Assembly: GCF_003945385.1 (NCBI RefSeq)
Contig: NZ_AP018920.1
Coordinates: 4,402,001-4,466,000, forward strand
Direction: 5' to 3'
DNA: 64,000 nucleotides
DNA from: Pseudonocardia autotrophica
GTDB taxonomy: Bacteria > Actinomycetota > Actinomycetes > Mycobacteriales > Pseudonocardiaceae
Shown piece by piece: positions 16,941-25,213 of the stretch (its first letter is position 1; every line of letters starts with the position of its first letter). A program made the position numbers and the translations under genes. The notes under the pieces are model-generated. The model saw nothing but the letters and a program-made list of their open reading frames with translations. It was not told where the DNA came from and did no database searches.

Positions 16941-16946
16941 TACGCT
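16941..16946 (+). promoter_or_regulatory. Putative -10 element of the PPOX gene (leaderless)
   Basis: TACGCT followed by 7 nt and the ATG at 16954. With the HIT promoter it makes a compact divergent promoter pair inside 57 nt. Confidence 0.45.
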
Positions 16947-16953
16947 GGCGCGC

Positions 16954-17421
16954 ATGCCGCGCACCATCGCCACCGCCACCCGCGTCGAACTCGACGAGCT
17001 GCTCGAGTTCGTCCGGCCCCGCCATCACATGGTGCTGCTGACCTCCCGCGCCGACGGCGGGGTGCAGGGCTCCCCGGTCACCGGCGGCGTCGACGAGCAC
17101 GGCCGGATCGTGATCTCCACATACCCGGAGCGGGCCAAGTCCGCCAACGTCGGGCGGAGCGGCGCGGCCTCGGTGATCGTGCTGTCCGACGACTTCGGCG
17201 ACGCCTGGGTCCAGGTCGACGGCGATGCCGAGCTCCTCACGCTGCCCGACGCGCTGGAGCCGCTGGTGGACTATTTCCGGTCGATCTCCGGCGAGCACCC
17301 CGACTGGGACGCCTACCGCCAGGCGATGATCGACCAGGGCAAGGCGCTGATCCGGATCACCCCGACCCGCTGGAGCCCGGTCGCGACCGGCGGGTTCCCC
17401 GCCCGGCTCGCCGACTCCTGA
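16954..17421 (+). CDS. PPOX-class F420-dependent oxidoreductase
   Basis: A 155-residue split-barrel protein of the pyridoxamine 5'-phosphate oxidase-like class. The fold is marked by HHMVLLTSRADGGVQGSPV at residues about 24-42, VISTYPERAKSANVGR, and the WVQVDGDAEL strand. Actinobacterial proteins of this length and pattern commonly use the deazaflavin F420. The AKSANVGRSG loop fits phosphate binding of such a cofactor. The reaction catalysed is unknown. It stands alone between the divergent HIT gene and the glgX promoter region. Confidence 0.85.
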   Translation: MPRTIATATRVELDELLEFVRPRHHMVLLTSRADGGVQGSPVTGGVDEHGRIVISTYPERAKSANVGRSGAASVIVLSDDFGDAWVQVDGDAELLTLPDALEPLVDYFRSISGEHPDWDAYRQAMIDQGKALIRITPTRWSPVATGGFPARLADS

Positions 17422-17489
17422 GCCCGGCTCCCGGTCCCGTCCGTCCACCCTGGGACACTGAGCGGGAGCCGGTCGCTCACTCGGCGCTG

Positions 17490-17531
17490 TGACGTGCACT
17501 GCATGACACGCACTGCATGACGTGCACGTCA
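17490..17531. repeat. Three tandem 14-bp repeats upstream of glgX, the last a perfect palindrome
   Basis: Bases 17490-17503 (TGACGTGCACTGCA), 17504-17517 (TGACACGCACTGCA) and 17518-17531 (TGACGTGCACGTCA) are consecutive 14-mers. The third is its own reverse complement. The block ends 103 bp before the glgX start. It looks like a multimeric operator or activator site controlling trehalose/glycogen genes. The binding protein is not identifiable from sequence. Confidence 0.6.
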
Positions 17532-17634
17532 CGCAGTCCCGGGTGACCTCCGCGTCCCTGTGGCAACGCTGCCCGCCCCGATAGGTTTGAGCGCGCACAC
17601 GGCCGTCGGCCGGGCGCGAGGAAAGGACCGCAGC

Positions 17635-19803
17635 ATGCAGCCCTGGCCCGGGCACGCCTACCCGCTGGGCGCCAGCTACGACGGCACCGGTACCAACTTC
17701 GCCCTGTTCTCCGAGGTTGCCGAAGCCGTCGAGCTCTGCCTGTTCGATCCGGATCCGGACGAACCCGGTGGGCTGATCGAGACCCGGGTGCGGCTGAGCG
17801 AGGTGGACGGCTTCGTCTGGCACGGCTACCTGCCCGGCGTCGAGCCCGGCCGCCGCTACGGCTACCGGGTGCACGGCCGGTACGACCCGGCACAGGGCCT
17901 GCGCTGCAACCCGAACAAGCTGCTCATCGACCCCTACGCCAAAGCCCTCGACGGGCCGGTCGACTGGGACGAGGCCGTGTTCGGCTACAACTTCGGCGAT
18001 CCCGACTCGCGCAACGACACCGACTCGGCGGCGTACGTGCCGAAGTCGGTCGTGGTGAACCCCTACTTCGACTGGGGCTCCGATCGCCCGCCGAAGATCC
18101 CGTACAACGAGACCGTCGTGTACGAGGCGCACGTCCGCGGGCTGACCACGCTGCACCCCGACGTCGAGGAGGAGCTGCGCGGCACCTACTCCGGCGTCGC
18201 GCACCCGGCGATGATCGAGCACTACCGCCGGCTCGGGATCACCGCCGTCGAGCTGATGCCGGTGCACGAGTTCGTGCAGGACCACCACCTCACCGAGAAG
18301 GGCCTGTCGAACTACTGGGGCTACAACACCATCGGCTTCCTGGCCCCGCACCACGCCTACTCGGCCGGCGCGATCCGGTCCGGGTCGCAGGTCGCGGAGT
18401 TCAAGGCGATGGTGCGCGACCTGCACGACGCGGGCATCGAGGTGATCCTCGACGTCGTCTACAACCACACCGCAGAGGGCTCGGACATGGGCCCGACGCT
18501 GTCGATGCGCGGCATCGACAACCACGCGTACTACCGGCTGGTCTCCGACGACGCCCGGTACTACATGGACTACACCGGCACCGGGAACTCGCTCAACGTG
18601 CGCAACCCGCACACCCTGCAGCTGATCATGGACTCGCTGCGGTACTGGGTGACCGAGATGCACGTCGACGGGTTCCGTTTCGATCTCGCCTCCACACTGG
18701 CCCGCGAGTTCTACGACGTCGACCGGCTCTCGACGTTCTTCGACCTGGTCCAGCAGGATCCGGTGATCTCGCAGGTCAAGCTGATCGCCGAGCCGTGGGA
18801 CGTCGGGCCCGGCGGCTACCAGGTCGGTAACTTCCCGCCGCTGTGGACCGAGTGGAACGGCAAGTACCGCGACACCGTCCGCGACTTCTGGCGCGGCGAG
18901 GCCGGCTCACTCGGCGAGTTCGCGTCCCGGATCACCGGCAGCTCGGACCTGTACCAGGCCGACGGCAGGCGGCCGTACGCCTCGATCAACTTCGTGACCG
19001 CGCACGACGGCTTCACCCTCGCCGATCTCGTCTCCTACAACGACAAGCACAACGACGCCAACGGCGAGGGCGGCAACGACGGCGAGAGCCACAACCGCTC
19101 CTGGAACTGCGGCGTCGAGGGCCCCACCGACGACGAGGCGATCCGGGCACTGCGCGCCCAGCAACAGCGCAACTTCCTGGCCACCCTGCTGCTCTCGCAG
19201 GGCACACCGATGCTGCTGCACGGCGACGAGCTGGGCCGCACCCAGGGCGGCAACAACAACGTCTACTGCCAGGACAACGAGATCGCCTGGCAGGACTGGG
19301 AGCTCGGCGACAAGCACGACGACCTGGTCACCTTCGTCTCCGGGGTCACCGCGCTGCGGCACGCGCACCCGGTGTTCCGGCGCCGCCGCTTCTTCGCAGG
19401 CAAGCCGATCGGCCGCTCCTCGGCCGACGACGAGATCGCCGACATCGGCTGGTTCACCCCGGCCGGGCGGGAGATGCGCGAGGAGGACTGGGACAACGAG
19501 CTCGGCCGCGCCGTGGTCGTCTTCCTCAACGGCGAGCAGATCGCCGACGTCGACCAGCGCGGGCAGCGGATCACCGACGACTCGTTCCTGCTCTGCTTCA
19601 ACTCCTACTGGGAGGACATCGACGCGACGCTGCCGCCGGCCGAGTTCGGCCCGGCCTGGGAGACCGTCGTCGACACCCACTCGGGCGAGGTCCATCCGCC
19701 GGCCGGCGCCGGTCACGGCGGAGCCGATCTCGATCCGGTCTCCGCGGGCTCGGTACTGACCCTGCCCGCTCGTTCCCTGCTCGTCCTGCGATCGAAGGGC
19801 TGA
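17635..19803 (+). CDS. glgX: Glycogen debranching enzyme GlgX/TreX
   Basis: Hydrolyses alpha-1,6 branches of glycogen, releasing linear maltodextrins for TreY. The 722-residue protein has the N-terminal isoamylase-type beta domain (YPLGASYDGTGTNFALFSE) and a GH13 barrel: DVVYNHTAEG (region I), GFRFDLAS with the nucleophile Asp (II), LIAEPWDVG with the acid/base Glu (III) and FVTAHDGFTLAD with the third Asp (IV). The ATG at 17635 follows GAGGAAAGGA. It is the first gene of the treX-treY-treZ set. treY starts 11 nt after its stop. Three 14-bp repeats upstream probably regulate the set. Confidence 0.94.
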   Translation: MQPWPGHAYPLGASYDGTGTNFALFSEVAEAVELCLFDPDPDEPGGLIETRVRLSEVDGFVWHGYLPGVEPGRRYGYRVHGRYDPAQGLRCNPNKLLIDPYAKALDGPVDWDEAVFGYNFGDPDSRNDTDSAAYVPKSVVVNPYFDWGSDRPPKIPYNETVVYEAHVRGLTTLHPDVEEELRGTYSGVAHPAMIEHYRRLGITAVELMPVHEFVQDHHLTEKGLSNYWGYNTIGFLAPHHAYSAGAIRSGSQVAEFKAMVRDLHDAGIEVILDVVYNHTAEGSDMGPTLSMRGIDNHAYYRLVSDDARYYMDYTGTGNSLNVRNPHTLQLIMDSLRYWVTEMHVDGFRFDLASTLAREFYDVDRLSTFFDLVQQDPVISQVKLIAEPWDVGPGGYQVGNFPPLWTEWNGKYRDTVRDFWRGEAGSLGEFASRITGSSDLYQADGRRPYASINFVTAHDGFTLADLVSYNDKHNDANGEGGNDGESHNRSWNCGVEGPTDDEAIRALRAQQQRNFLATLLLSQGTPMLLHGDELGRTQGGNNNVYCQDNEIAWQDWELGDKHDDLVTFVSGVTALRHAHPVFRRRRFFAGKPIGRSSADDEIADIGWFTPAGREMREEDWDNELGRAVVVFLNGEQIADVDQRGQRITDDSFLLCFNSYWEDIDATLPPAEFGPAWETVVDTHSGEVHPPAGAGHGGADLDPVSAGSVLTLPARSLLVLRSKG

Positions 19804-19814
19804 GGCGCACCAGC

Positions 19815-22190
19815 ATGAACCGCCTTCCGGGTTCCACCTACCGGCTGCAGTTCTCCGACCGGCACACCTTCACCGACGCCAGGGCGCTGACCGGCTACCT
19901 GGACCGGCTCGGCATCGGCGCGCTGTACGCGTCACCGCTGCTCGCGTCGGGAACCGGCTCGAACCACGGCTACGACGTCGTCGACCCGGGCGTGGTGTCC
20001 GCCGAGCGCGGCGGCGAGGACGGGTTGCGGGCGCTGCTCGCCACCCTGCACGAGCGCGGGCTGACGCTGCTGCTCGACATCGTCCCCAACCACGTGGGGG
20101 TCGCGCGGCCCGCGGAGAATCCGTGGTGGTGGGACGTGCTGACGCACGGGCCCGCGTCCCGGTGGGCCGGTCACTTCGACGTCGACTGGGGTGCCGGCCC
20201 GCTGCTGCTGCCGGTGCTCGACGCCGACGAGGCGGGGGCGCTCGAGAAGCTCACCGTGTCCGACGGCCCGGCCCCGGAGCTGCGTTACTTCGAGCACCGG
20301 TTCCCGATCGCGCCCGGCACCGGGGAGGGTTCCGCGCAGGAGGTGCACGAGCGGCAGCACTACCGGCTCGTCTCCTGGCGGCGTGGTGCCGCCGAGCTGA
20401 CCTACCGGCGGTTCTTCGACGTCTCCGATCTGGCCGCGGTGCGGGTCGAGGACGAGCAGGTCTTCGCCGACACGCACGCGACGGTCCTGCGGCTGCTCCG
20501 AGAGCACGAGACGATCATCGGGTTGCGGGTCGACCATCCCGACGGCCTGTCCGATCCCGGCGGCTACCTGCGGCGGCTCCGCTCGGAGATCGGTCCGTGG
20601 AAGTGGCTGCTGGTCGAGAAGATCCTCGGCGTCGGCGAGGACCTGCCGGCGTCCTGGCCGGTCGACGGCAGCACCGGCTATGAGGCACTGCGCGAGGTCT
20701 GCGGGGTGTTCGTCGACCCGGACGGCGCCGGGCTGCTCACCCAGTTCGCTGCCGAGCACACCGGGGAGAAGCGCTCGGCGCACGCGATCGAGGACGACGG
20801 CAGGCACCTGGTCGTCGAGCAGATCCTGGTCGCCGAGGTACGGCGGATCGCCGACGCGTTCCGGGCCGGGCCCGGTGCCGACGCCGGGCTCACCGGCGTC
20901 GATCTGACCTCGGTCACCGCCGCGGACCTGCACGACGCCGTCGCCGAGTTCCTCTGCGGGTTCCCGGTGTACCGCTCGTACCTCACGCCGGAGATCGCCG
21001 AGGGCCGCGACGCCGCCGATGTCGCCGTCGCCGTGGCCAGGACCCGGCGTCCCGAGCTCGGCCCGGTGCTCACCGGGCTCTACCGGGGGCTGGTGGGTGA
21101 TCCGGGCTCGGAGTACGCGACCCGGCTGCAGCAGACCTCAGGGATGGTCACCGCGAAGGGCGTCGAGGACACCGCGTTCTACCGGTACAACCGGCTCGTC
21201 GCGCTGAACGAGGTCGGCGGCGACCCGGCCCGATTCGGTGTCTCGGTGGCCGAGTTCCACGCCGGGCTGGCGCACCGTGAGGCCGGCCGCTCGCGCACCA
21301 TGACCACGCTGTCCACACATGACACGAAGCGCTCCGAGGACGTCCGGGCCCGGCTGGCCGTGCTCGCCGAGCGGCCGGCCGACTGGGCGGACCGGGTGCG
21401 CCGCTGGTCGGTGCGCCATCCGCTGCCGGACCGGTCGCTGGAGCTGCTGGCCTGGCAGTCGCTGGTCGGGGCGTGGCCGATCCCCGCCGACCGGCTCGCC
21501 GGCTACCTGGGCAAGGCCTCGAAGGAGGCGAAGCTCGTCACCTCGCACGTCGACGCGGTCGCCGACGTCGACGCCGCGATCGCGGACTGGCCGGCGGCCG
21601 TGCTCGCCGACACCGAGCTGGTCGAGGAGATCGAGGCGTTCGTCGCCGGGATCGCCGGCCCCGGCCGGTCGAACTCGCTCGGCCAGAAGCTGCTGCAGAT
21701 CGCCGGGCCGGGCGTGCCGGACGTCTACCAGGGCACCGAGCTGTTCGAGTACTCGCTGGTCGACCCGGACAACCGGCGGCCGGTCGACTTCGGTGTCCGG
21801 GACCGGCTGCTGGAGCGGATCGATGCCGGCTGGCAGCCACCGGTCGACGCGGAGGGTGCGGCGAAGCTGCTGGTCACGGCCGCTGCCGCGCGCCTGCGCC
21901 GGTACCGGCCGGAGCTGTTCACCGGATACGGCCCGGTGCCCGTGCAGGGCGCGGCCGCCGAGCACGCCGTCGCGTTCTCGCGGGGCGGCGGCGCGCTGGT
22001 GGCCGTCGCGACCCGGCTGCCGGAGCGCCTCGACCGGCGCGGCGGCTGGGGCGACACCACGCTGCCGTTGCCGGGCGGGTTCACCGACTGGCACGACATG
22101 ATCGCCAACCGGCCGGTGGGGAGTGCGGCGCCCCGGCTCGGGGAGCTGCTGGCCCGCTACCCGGTGGCGCTGCTGGTCCGCCCGGCCTGA
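19815..22190 (+). CDS. treY: Malto-oligosyltrehalose synthase TreY
   Basis: TreY isomerises the reducing-end alpha-1,4 linkage of maltodextrins to the alpha,alpha-1,1 linkage of trehalose. The 791-residue GH13 enzyme starts with STYRLQFSDRHTFTDA, has DIVPNHVG (region I), GLRVDHPDGLSDP with the nucleophile Asp (II), LLVEKILGVGE with the catalytic Glu (III) and STHDTKRSEDVRAR (IV). The last of these is characteristic of TreY. The ATG is 11 nt after glgX, so the genes are co-transcribed. The product feeds TreZ, encoded 577 nt downstream beyond an antisense DUF5709 gene. Confidence 0.95.
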   Translation: MNRLPGSTYRLQFSDRHTFTDARALTGYLDRLGIGALYASPLLASGTGSNHGYDVVDPGVVSAERGGEDGLRALLATLHERGLTLLLDIVPNHVGVARPAENPWWWDVLTHGPASRWAGHFDVDWGAGPLLLPVLDADEAGALEKLTVSDGPAPELRYFEHRFPIAPGTGEGSAQEVHERQHYRLVSWRRGAAELTYRRFFDVSDLAAVRVEDEQVFADTHATVLRLLREHETIIGLRVDHPDGLSDPGGYLRRLRSEIGPWKWLLVEKILGVGEDLPASWPVDGSTGYEALREVCGVFVDPDGAGLLTQFAAEHTGEKRSAHAIEDDGRHLVVEQILVAEVRRIADAFRAGPGADAGLTGVDLTSVTAADLHDAVAEFLCGFPVYRSYLTPEIAEGRDAADVAVAVARTRRPELGPVLTGLYRGLVGDPGSEYATRLQQTSGMVTAKGVEDTAFYRYNRLVALNEVGGDPARFGVSVAEFHAGLAHREAGRSRTMTTLSTHDTKRSEDVRARLAVLAERPADWADRVRRWSVRHPLPDRSLELLAWQSLVGAWPIPADRLAGYLGKASKEAKLVTSHVDAVADVDAAIADWPAAVLADTELVEEIEAFVAGIAGPGRSNSLGQKLLQIAGPGVPDVYQGTELFEYSLVDPDNRRPVDFGVRDRLLERIDAGWQPPVDAEGAAKLLVTAAAARLRRYRPELFTGYGPVPVQGAAAEHAVAFSRGGGALVAVATRLPERLDRRGGWGDTTLPLPGGFTDWHDMIANRPVGSAAPRLGELLARYPVALLVRPA

Positions 22191-22203
22191 GATCCCCGGC
22201 CGC

Positions 22204-22671
22204 TCAGACCTCGTCGTCGCCGATCACGTGCACCGCGGCCTCCTCGGCGGAGGCCCCGGCGCCGTCGATCCCCGCGTCGCCGGCGGTGAGGTCCTTGGTG
22301 CCGCCCTCGCTGCCGTCGAAGGTCGGGTCGTCGACGGTCAACCGGCCGGCCCGGCGGTGGCCGACCTCGTCGTCGCGCAGCTCCCCGTCGGTGTCCGAGG
22401 TGTCACCGAGGTACTCCCCCGTCACGTCGTCGACGTCGCGACGGTCATCGGGTTCCGCCGCCGGGTCGGTCGCGTTCCACGGATCGGGCTGCTCGTCGGC
22501 GAGCCGCTCGTCGAGCGTCTCGTGGTCGCGGCTGTTCCAGGGACGTTCCGGCGGCGAGTAGCCCTCGTCCAGGACATCGGTGAGGTCGCCGACCTCGAGC
22601 GTGTCCTCGGGCTGGAGCTGGGCGTACTGGTCGAGGTCGCCGACCTCGGCGCCGGAGTCCGGGTCCGTCAT
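22204..22671 (-). CDS. DUF5709 domain protein
   Basis: A 155-residue, strongly acidic, apparently disordered protein with no membrane segment. The DEGYSPPERPW segment near residue 34 is the DUF5709 hallmark known from actinobacteria. Asp and Glu make up a large share of the sequence. Function is unknown. It lies on the opposite strand between treY and treZ, 13 nt from the treY stop, so it splits an otherwise co-directional pathway. The ATG is supported by a TAGGCT hexamer 6 nt upstream. Confidence 0.75.
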   Translation of the reverse strand: MTDPDSGAEVGDLDQYAQLQPEDTLEVGDLTDVLDEGYSPPERPWNSRDHETLDERLADEQPDPWNATDPAAEPDDRRDVDDVTGEYLGDTSDTDGELRDDEVGHRRAGRLTVDDPTFDGSEGGTKDLTAGDAGIDGAGASAEEAAVHVIGDDEV

Positions 22672-22677
22672 CGGGGC

Positions 22678-22683
22678 AGCCTA
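22678..22683 (-). promoter_or_regulatory. Putative -10 element of the DUF5709 gene (leaderless)
   Basis: TAGGCT on the minus strand with a 6-nt spacer to the ATG at 22671 and no ribosome binding site. Confidence 0.4.
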
Positions 22684-22690
22684 GAACGAT

Positions 22691-22726
22691 CCGGGCCGGA
22701 GCGTGAGGGGTCCCACCCCGGCCCGG
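22691..22726. repeat. Inverted repeat in the DUF5709/treZ divergent gap
   Basis: CCGGGCCGG (22691-22699) and CCGGCCCGG (22718-22726) are exact reverse complements around an 18-nt loop that itself can pair GGGG with CCCC. It lies 40 nt before treZ. It could be an operator or a leader structure, and GC-rich sequence makes chance pairing possible. Confidence 0.3.
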
Positions 22727-22766
22727 ACGGGCGCTACCCCGGTCCGGTGCGGAAGGATCGTCGTCC

Positions 22767-24512
22767 GTGACGGAGTTCGCCGTGTGGGCCCCCGACAGGA
22801 ACCGTGTCAGCGTCGTGATCGGCGCGGACCGGATCGCGCTGGATCCCGCTCCGGGCGGGTGGTGGCGGACCGAGCTGCCCGACCACGGGCACGGCACGGA
22901 CTACGCGTTCGTCGTCGACGACGACCCCACGCCGCTGCCCGATCCGCGGTCGGCATGGCAGCCGGCCGGGGTGCACGGGCGTTCCCGGGTGCACGAGCAC
23001 GACACGTTCTGGTGGACCGACGACAGCTGGACCGGCCGCACGCTCGCCGGCGCGGTGCTCTACGAGTGCCACATCGGCACCTTCACCGACGGCGGCACGT
23101 TCGACACCGCGATCAGCCGGCTGGATCATCTCGTCTCGCTCGGCGTCGACCTGATCGAGGTGCTGCCGGTGAACGCCGTCGACGGCCCGGTGAACTGGGG
23201 CTACGACGGTGTCGGCTGGTACGCGGTCACCGAGAACTACGGCGGCCCGGAGGCGTTCAAGCGGTTCGTCGACGCCTGCCACGCCCGCGGTCTCGGGGTG
23301 ATCCTGGACGTCGTCTACAACCACCTCGGCCCGTCCGGCGCCTATCTCGACCGGTTCGGCCCGTACTTCGCGGGCTCGAACATCTGGGGCCCGTCGCTGA
23401 ACCTGGACGGCCCCGGCTCCGACGAGGTCCGCCGGTTCGTGATCGACAACGCGCTGATGTGGCTGCGCGACTTCCACCTCGACGGGCTGCGGATCGACGC
23501 GGTGCACGCGCTGCGCGACACCCGGGCCCAGCACGTCCTCGAGCAGCTCGCGATCGAGGTCACCGCGCTGGAGGCACACGTCGGGCGCCCGCTGTCGCTG
23601 ATCGCGGAGTCCGATCTGAACGACCCGCGGATGATCACCGCGCGGGAGGGCGGCGGATACGGCCTGGACGCCCAGTGGGCCGACGACGTGCACCACTGCC
23701 TGCACGCGGTGCTCACCGGCGAGGGCCAGGGCTACTACGGCGACTTCGCCGAGTCCGGGCTGGACGGGCTGGCGCACGTGCTGACCCGCGGTTTCCTGCA
23801 CGAGGGCACCTGGTCGTCGTTCCGCGGGCGCAGTCACGGCGCCCCGATCGACACCGCGCGGATCCCGGGCAGCCGGCTGGTCACCTACCTGCAGAACCAC
23901 GACCAGATCGGCAACCGCGCCACCGGCGACCGGCTCACCCACACCCTGTCCCCCGGGCTGCTGGCCTGCGGGGCGGCGCTGCTGTTCACCTCCGGGTTCA
24001 CGCCGATGCTGTTCATGGGCGAGGAGTGGGGGGCCCGCACGCCGTGGCAGTTCTTCTCCCGGTTCCCCGATCCCGGTCTGCAGCAGGCGGTCCGCGATGG
24101 GCGCCGCCGGGAGTTCGCCGACCACGGCTGGTCCGACGCCGACGAGGTCCCGGACCCGAATGCCGAGTCGACCTTCGTCGACTCCACGCTCGACTGGAGC
24201 GAGCCCGAGCAGGAACCGCACGCCACCCTGCTGCGGATGCACCGGGAGCTGATCGCGCTGCGCCGGGCCTGGCCGGAGCTGTCCGACCCGTGGCTGGACT
24301 CGATCGGCGTCGACGTGCACGCCCAGGCCAGGACGCTCGTGGTGAACCGGGGCGCGATGCGGGTCGTGGTGAACCTGGGCCCGGAGCCGGTCACGCTGTC
24401 GCTGGGCGCGACGATCACCCGGATCCTGCTGGCCTCGGAGCCGACGCGCAGTGAGGACGACTCGTTCACCGTGCCGGCGGAGGCGTTCGCGATCTGCCGC
24501 ATCGCGGTCTGA
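22767..24512 (+). CDS. treZ: Malto-oligosyltrehalose trehalohydrolase TreZ
   Basis: TreZ releases free trehalose from maltooligosyltrehalose, completing the glgX-treY-treZ route. The 581-residue GH13 protein has an N-terminal carbohydrate-binding-like beta domain (FAVWAPDRNRVSVVI), then VLYECHIGTFT, DVVYNHLGPSGAY (region I), GLRIDAVHAL (II, nucleophile Asp), LIAESDLNDPR (III, acid Glu) and LQNHDQIGNRA (IV). The GTG start is set by GGAAGGA 9 nt upstream. It has its own promoter region because the antisense DUF5709 gene separates it from treY. Confidence 0.95.
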   Translation: MTEFAVWAPDRNRVSVVIGADRIALDPAPGGWWRTELPDHGHGTDYAFVVDDDPTPLPDPRSAWQPAGVHGRSRVHEHDTFWWTDDSWTGRTLAGAVLYECHIGTFTDGGTFDTAISRLDHLVSLGVDLIEVLPVNAVDGPVNWGYDGVGWYAVTENYGGPEAFKRFVDACHARGLGVILDVVYNHLGPSGAYLDRFGPYFAGSNIWGPSLNLDGPGSDEVRRFVIDNALMWLRDFHLDGLRIDAVHALRDTRAQHVLEQLAIEVTALEAHVGRPLSLIAESDLNDPRMITAREGGGYGLDAQWADDVHHCLHAVLTGEGQGYYGDFAESGLDGLAHVLTRGFLHEGTWSSFRGRSHGAPIDTARIPGSRLVTYLQNHDQIGNRATGDRLTHTLSPGLLACGAALLFTSGFTPMLFMGEEWGARTPWQFFSRFPDPGLQQAVRDGRRREFADHGWSDADEVPDPNAESTFVDSTLDWSEPEQEPHATLLRMHRELIALRRAWPELSDPWLDSIGVDVHAQARTLVVNRGAMRVVVNLGPEPVTLSLGATITRILLASEPTRSEDDSFTVPAEAFAICRIAV

Positions 24513-24574
24513 GGCGCGGCGGTCCGGCCCACCGCACCCGGCCCGCCGGCCGCGGACAGCGGCGAGCCGGGACA

Positions 24575-25213
24575 TCAGTGGGCCGGGACCTCCAGAGCCA
24601 CCGGGACCGGGCGCAGCGTCCGGGTCGTCCCGAGCCTGCTGTAGCTGGGCCCCGCGATCCGGGCCGCCGGGTCCAGCGCCGCGGTGTCGATCTTGCCGTT
24701 GTCGAGGAGCTCGGCCAGCACGTGGAAGCGCACGATCTCACCGACGGTGAACTCGGCGCCCCCGCGGCCGAACTCGACCGCCCGGGCGAACCGGCACTCC
24801 AGCGACACCGGTGCGTGCGCCACCCGCGGCGCCCGCACGACGTCGGCGGGTGCGAGCCGGATCCCCAGCTCGGCCGCCTCGTCGGCGCCGCGGGGCATCG
24901 CCCGGGAGCTCTCGTGCACCAGCTCGTGATCGTCCCACCGGGCGATGTTGACGACGTACTCGCCGGTGGCGTGGATGTTGCGGGCGGTGTCCTTGCGTTC
25001 GCCGCCGCGCCGCCCGATGTTGATGCCCACCATCGGCGGGTCGTTCGACACCATCGTGAAGGCGCTGAACGGCGCCAGGTTCGGTACGCCCCGCTCGTCG
25101 ACGGTGCTGACCCAGGCGATCGGCCGCGGGACGACGACGCCGGTCAGCAGCCGGTACGCGGCGGCCGGCTCGAGGTCCGCGGCGTCGATCGTGACCGTCG
25201 GATCAGCCGGCAT
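24575..25213 (-). CDS. Flavin reductase family protein
   Basis: A 212-residue FMN-binding split-barrel protein. The signature run VVPRPIAWVSTVDERGVPNL (residues about 27-46), SAFTMVSNDPPMV, the phosphate-loop-like RKDTARNIHATGEYVVNI and YSRLG near the C-terminus fit the flavin reductase/DIM6-NTAB group. Such proteins supply reduced flavin to a monooxygenase, or are flavoenzymes themselves. No monooxygenase lies in this operon. The gene is last in the seven-gene minus-strand operon, and its start overlaps the end of the binding-protein gene by 11 nt. Confidence 0.85.
   Translation of the reverse strand: MPADPTVTIDAADLEPAAAYRLLTGVVVPRPIAWVSTVDERGVPNLAPFSAFTMVSNDPPMVGINIGRRGGERKDTARNIHATGEYVVNIARWDDHELVHESSRAMPRGADEAAELGIRLAPADVVRAPRVAHAPVSLECRFARAVEFGRGGAEFTVGEIVRFHVLAELLDNGKIDTAALDPAARIAGPSYSRLGTTRTLRPVPVALEVPAH

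Noticed and set aside
17490..17531. Tandem repeats as a CRISPR array
   Set aside because: The units abut without spacers and number only three, so they are an operator-like repeat and not CRISPR.
18843..22190. Apparent 1115-codon frame ending in treY
   Set aside because: The first ~320 codons are an out-of-frame reading of glgX. The real treY start is ATG 19815.
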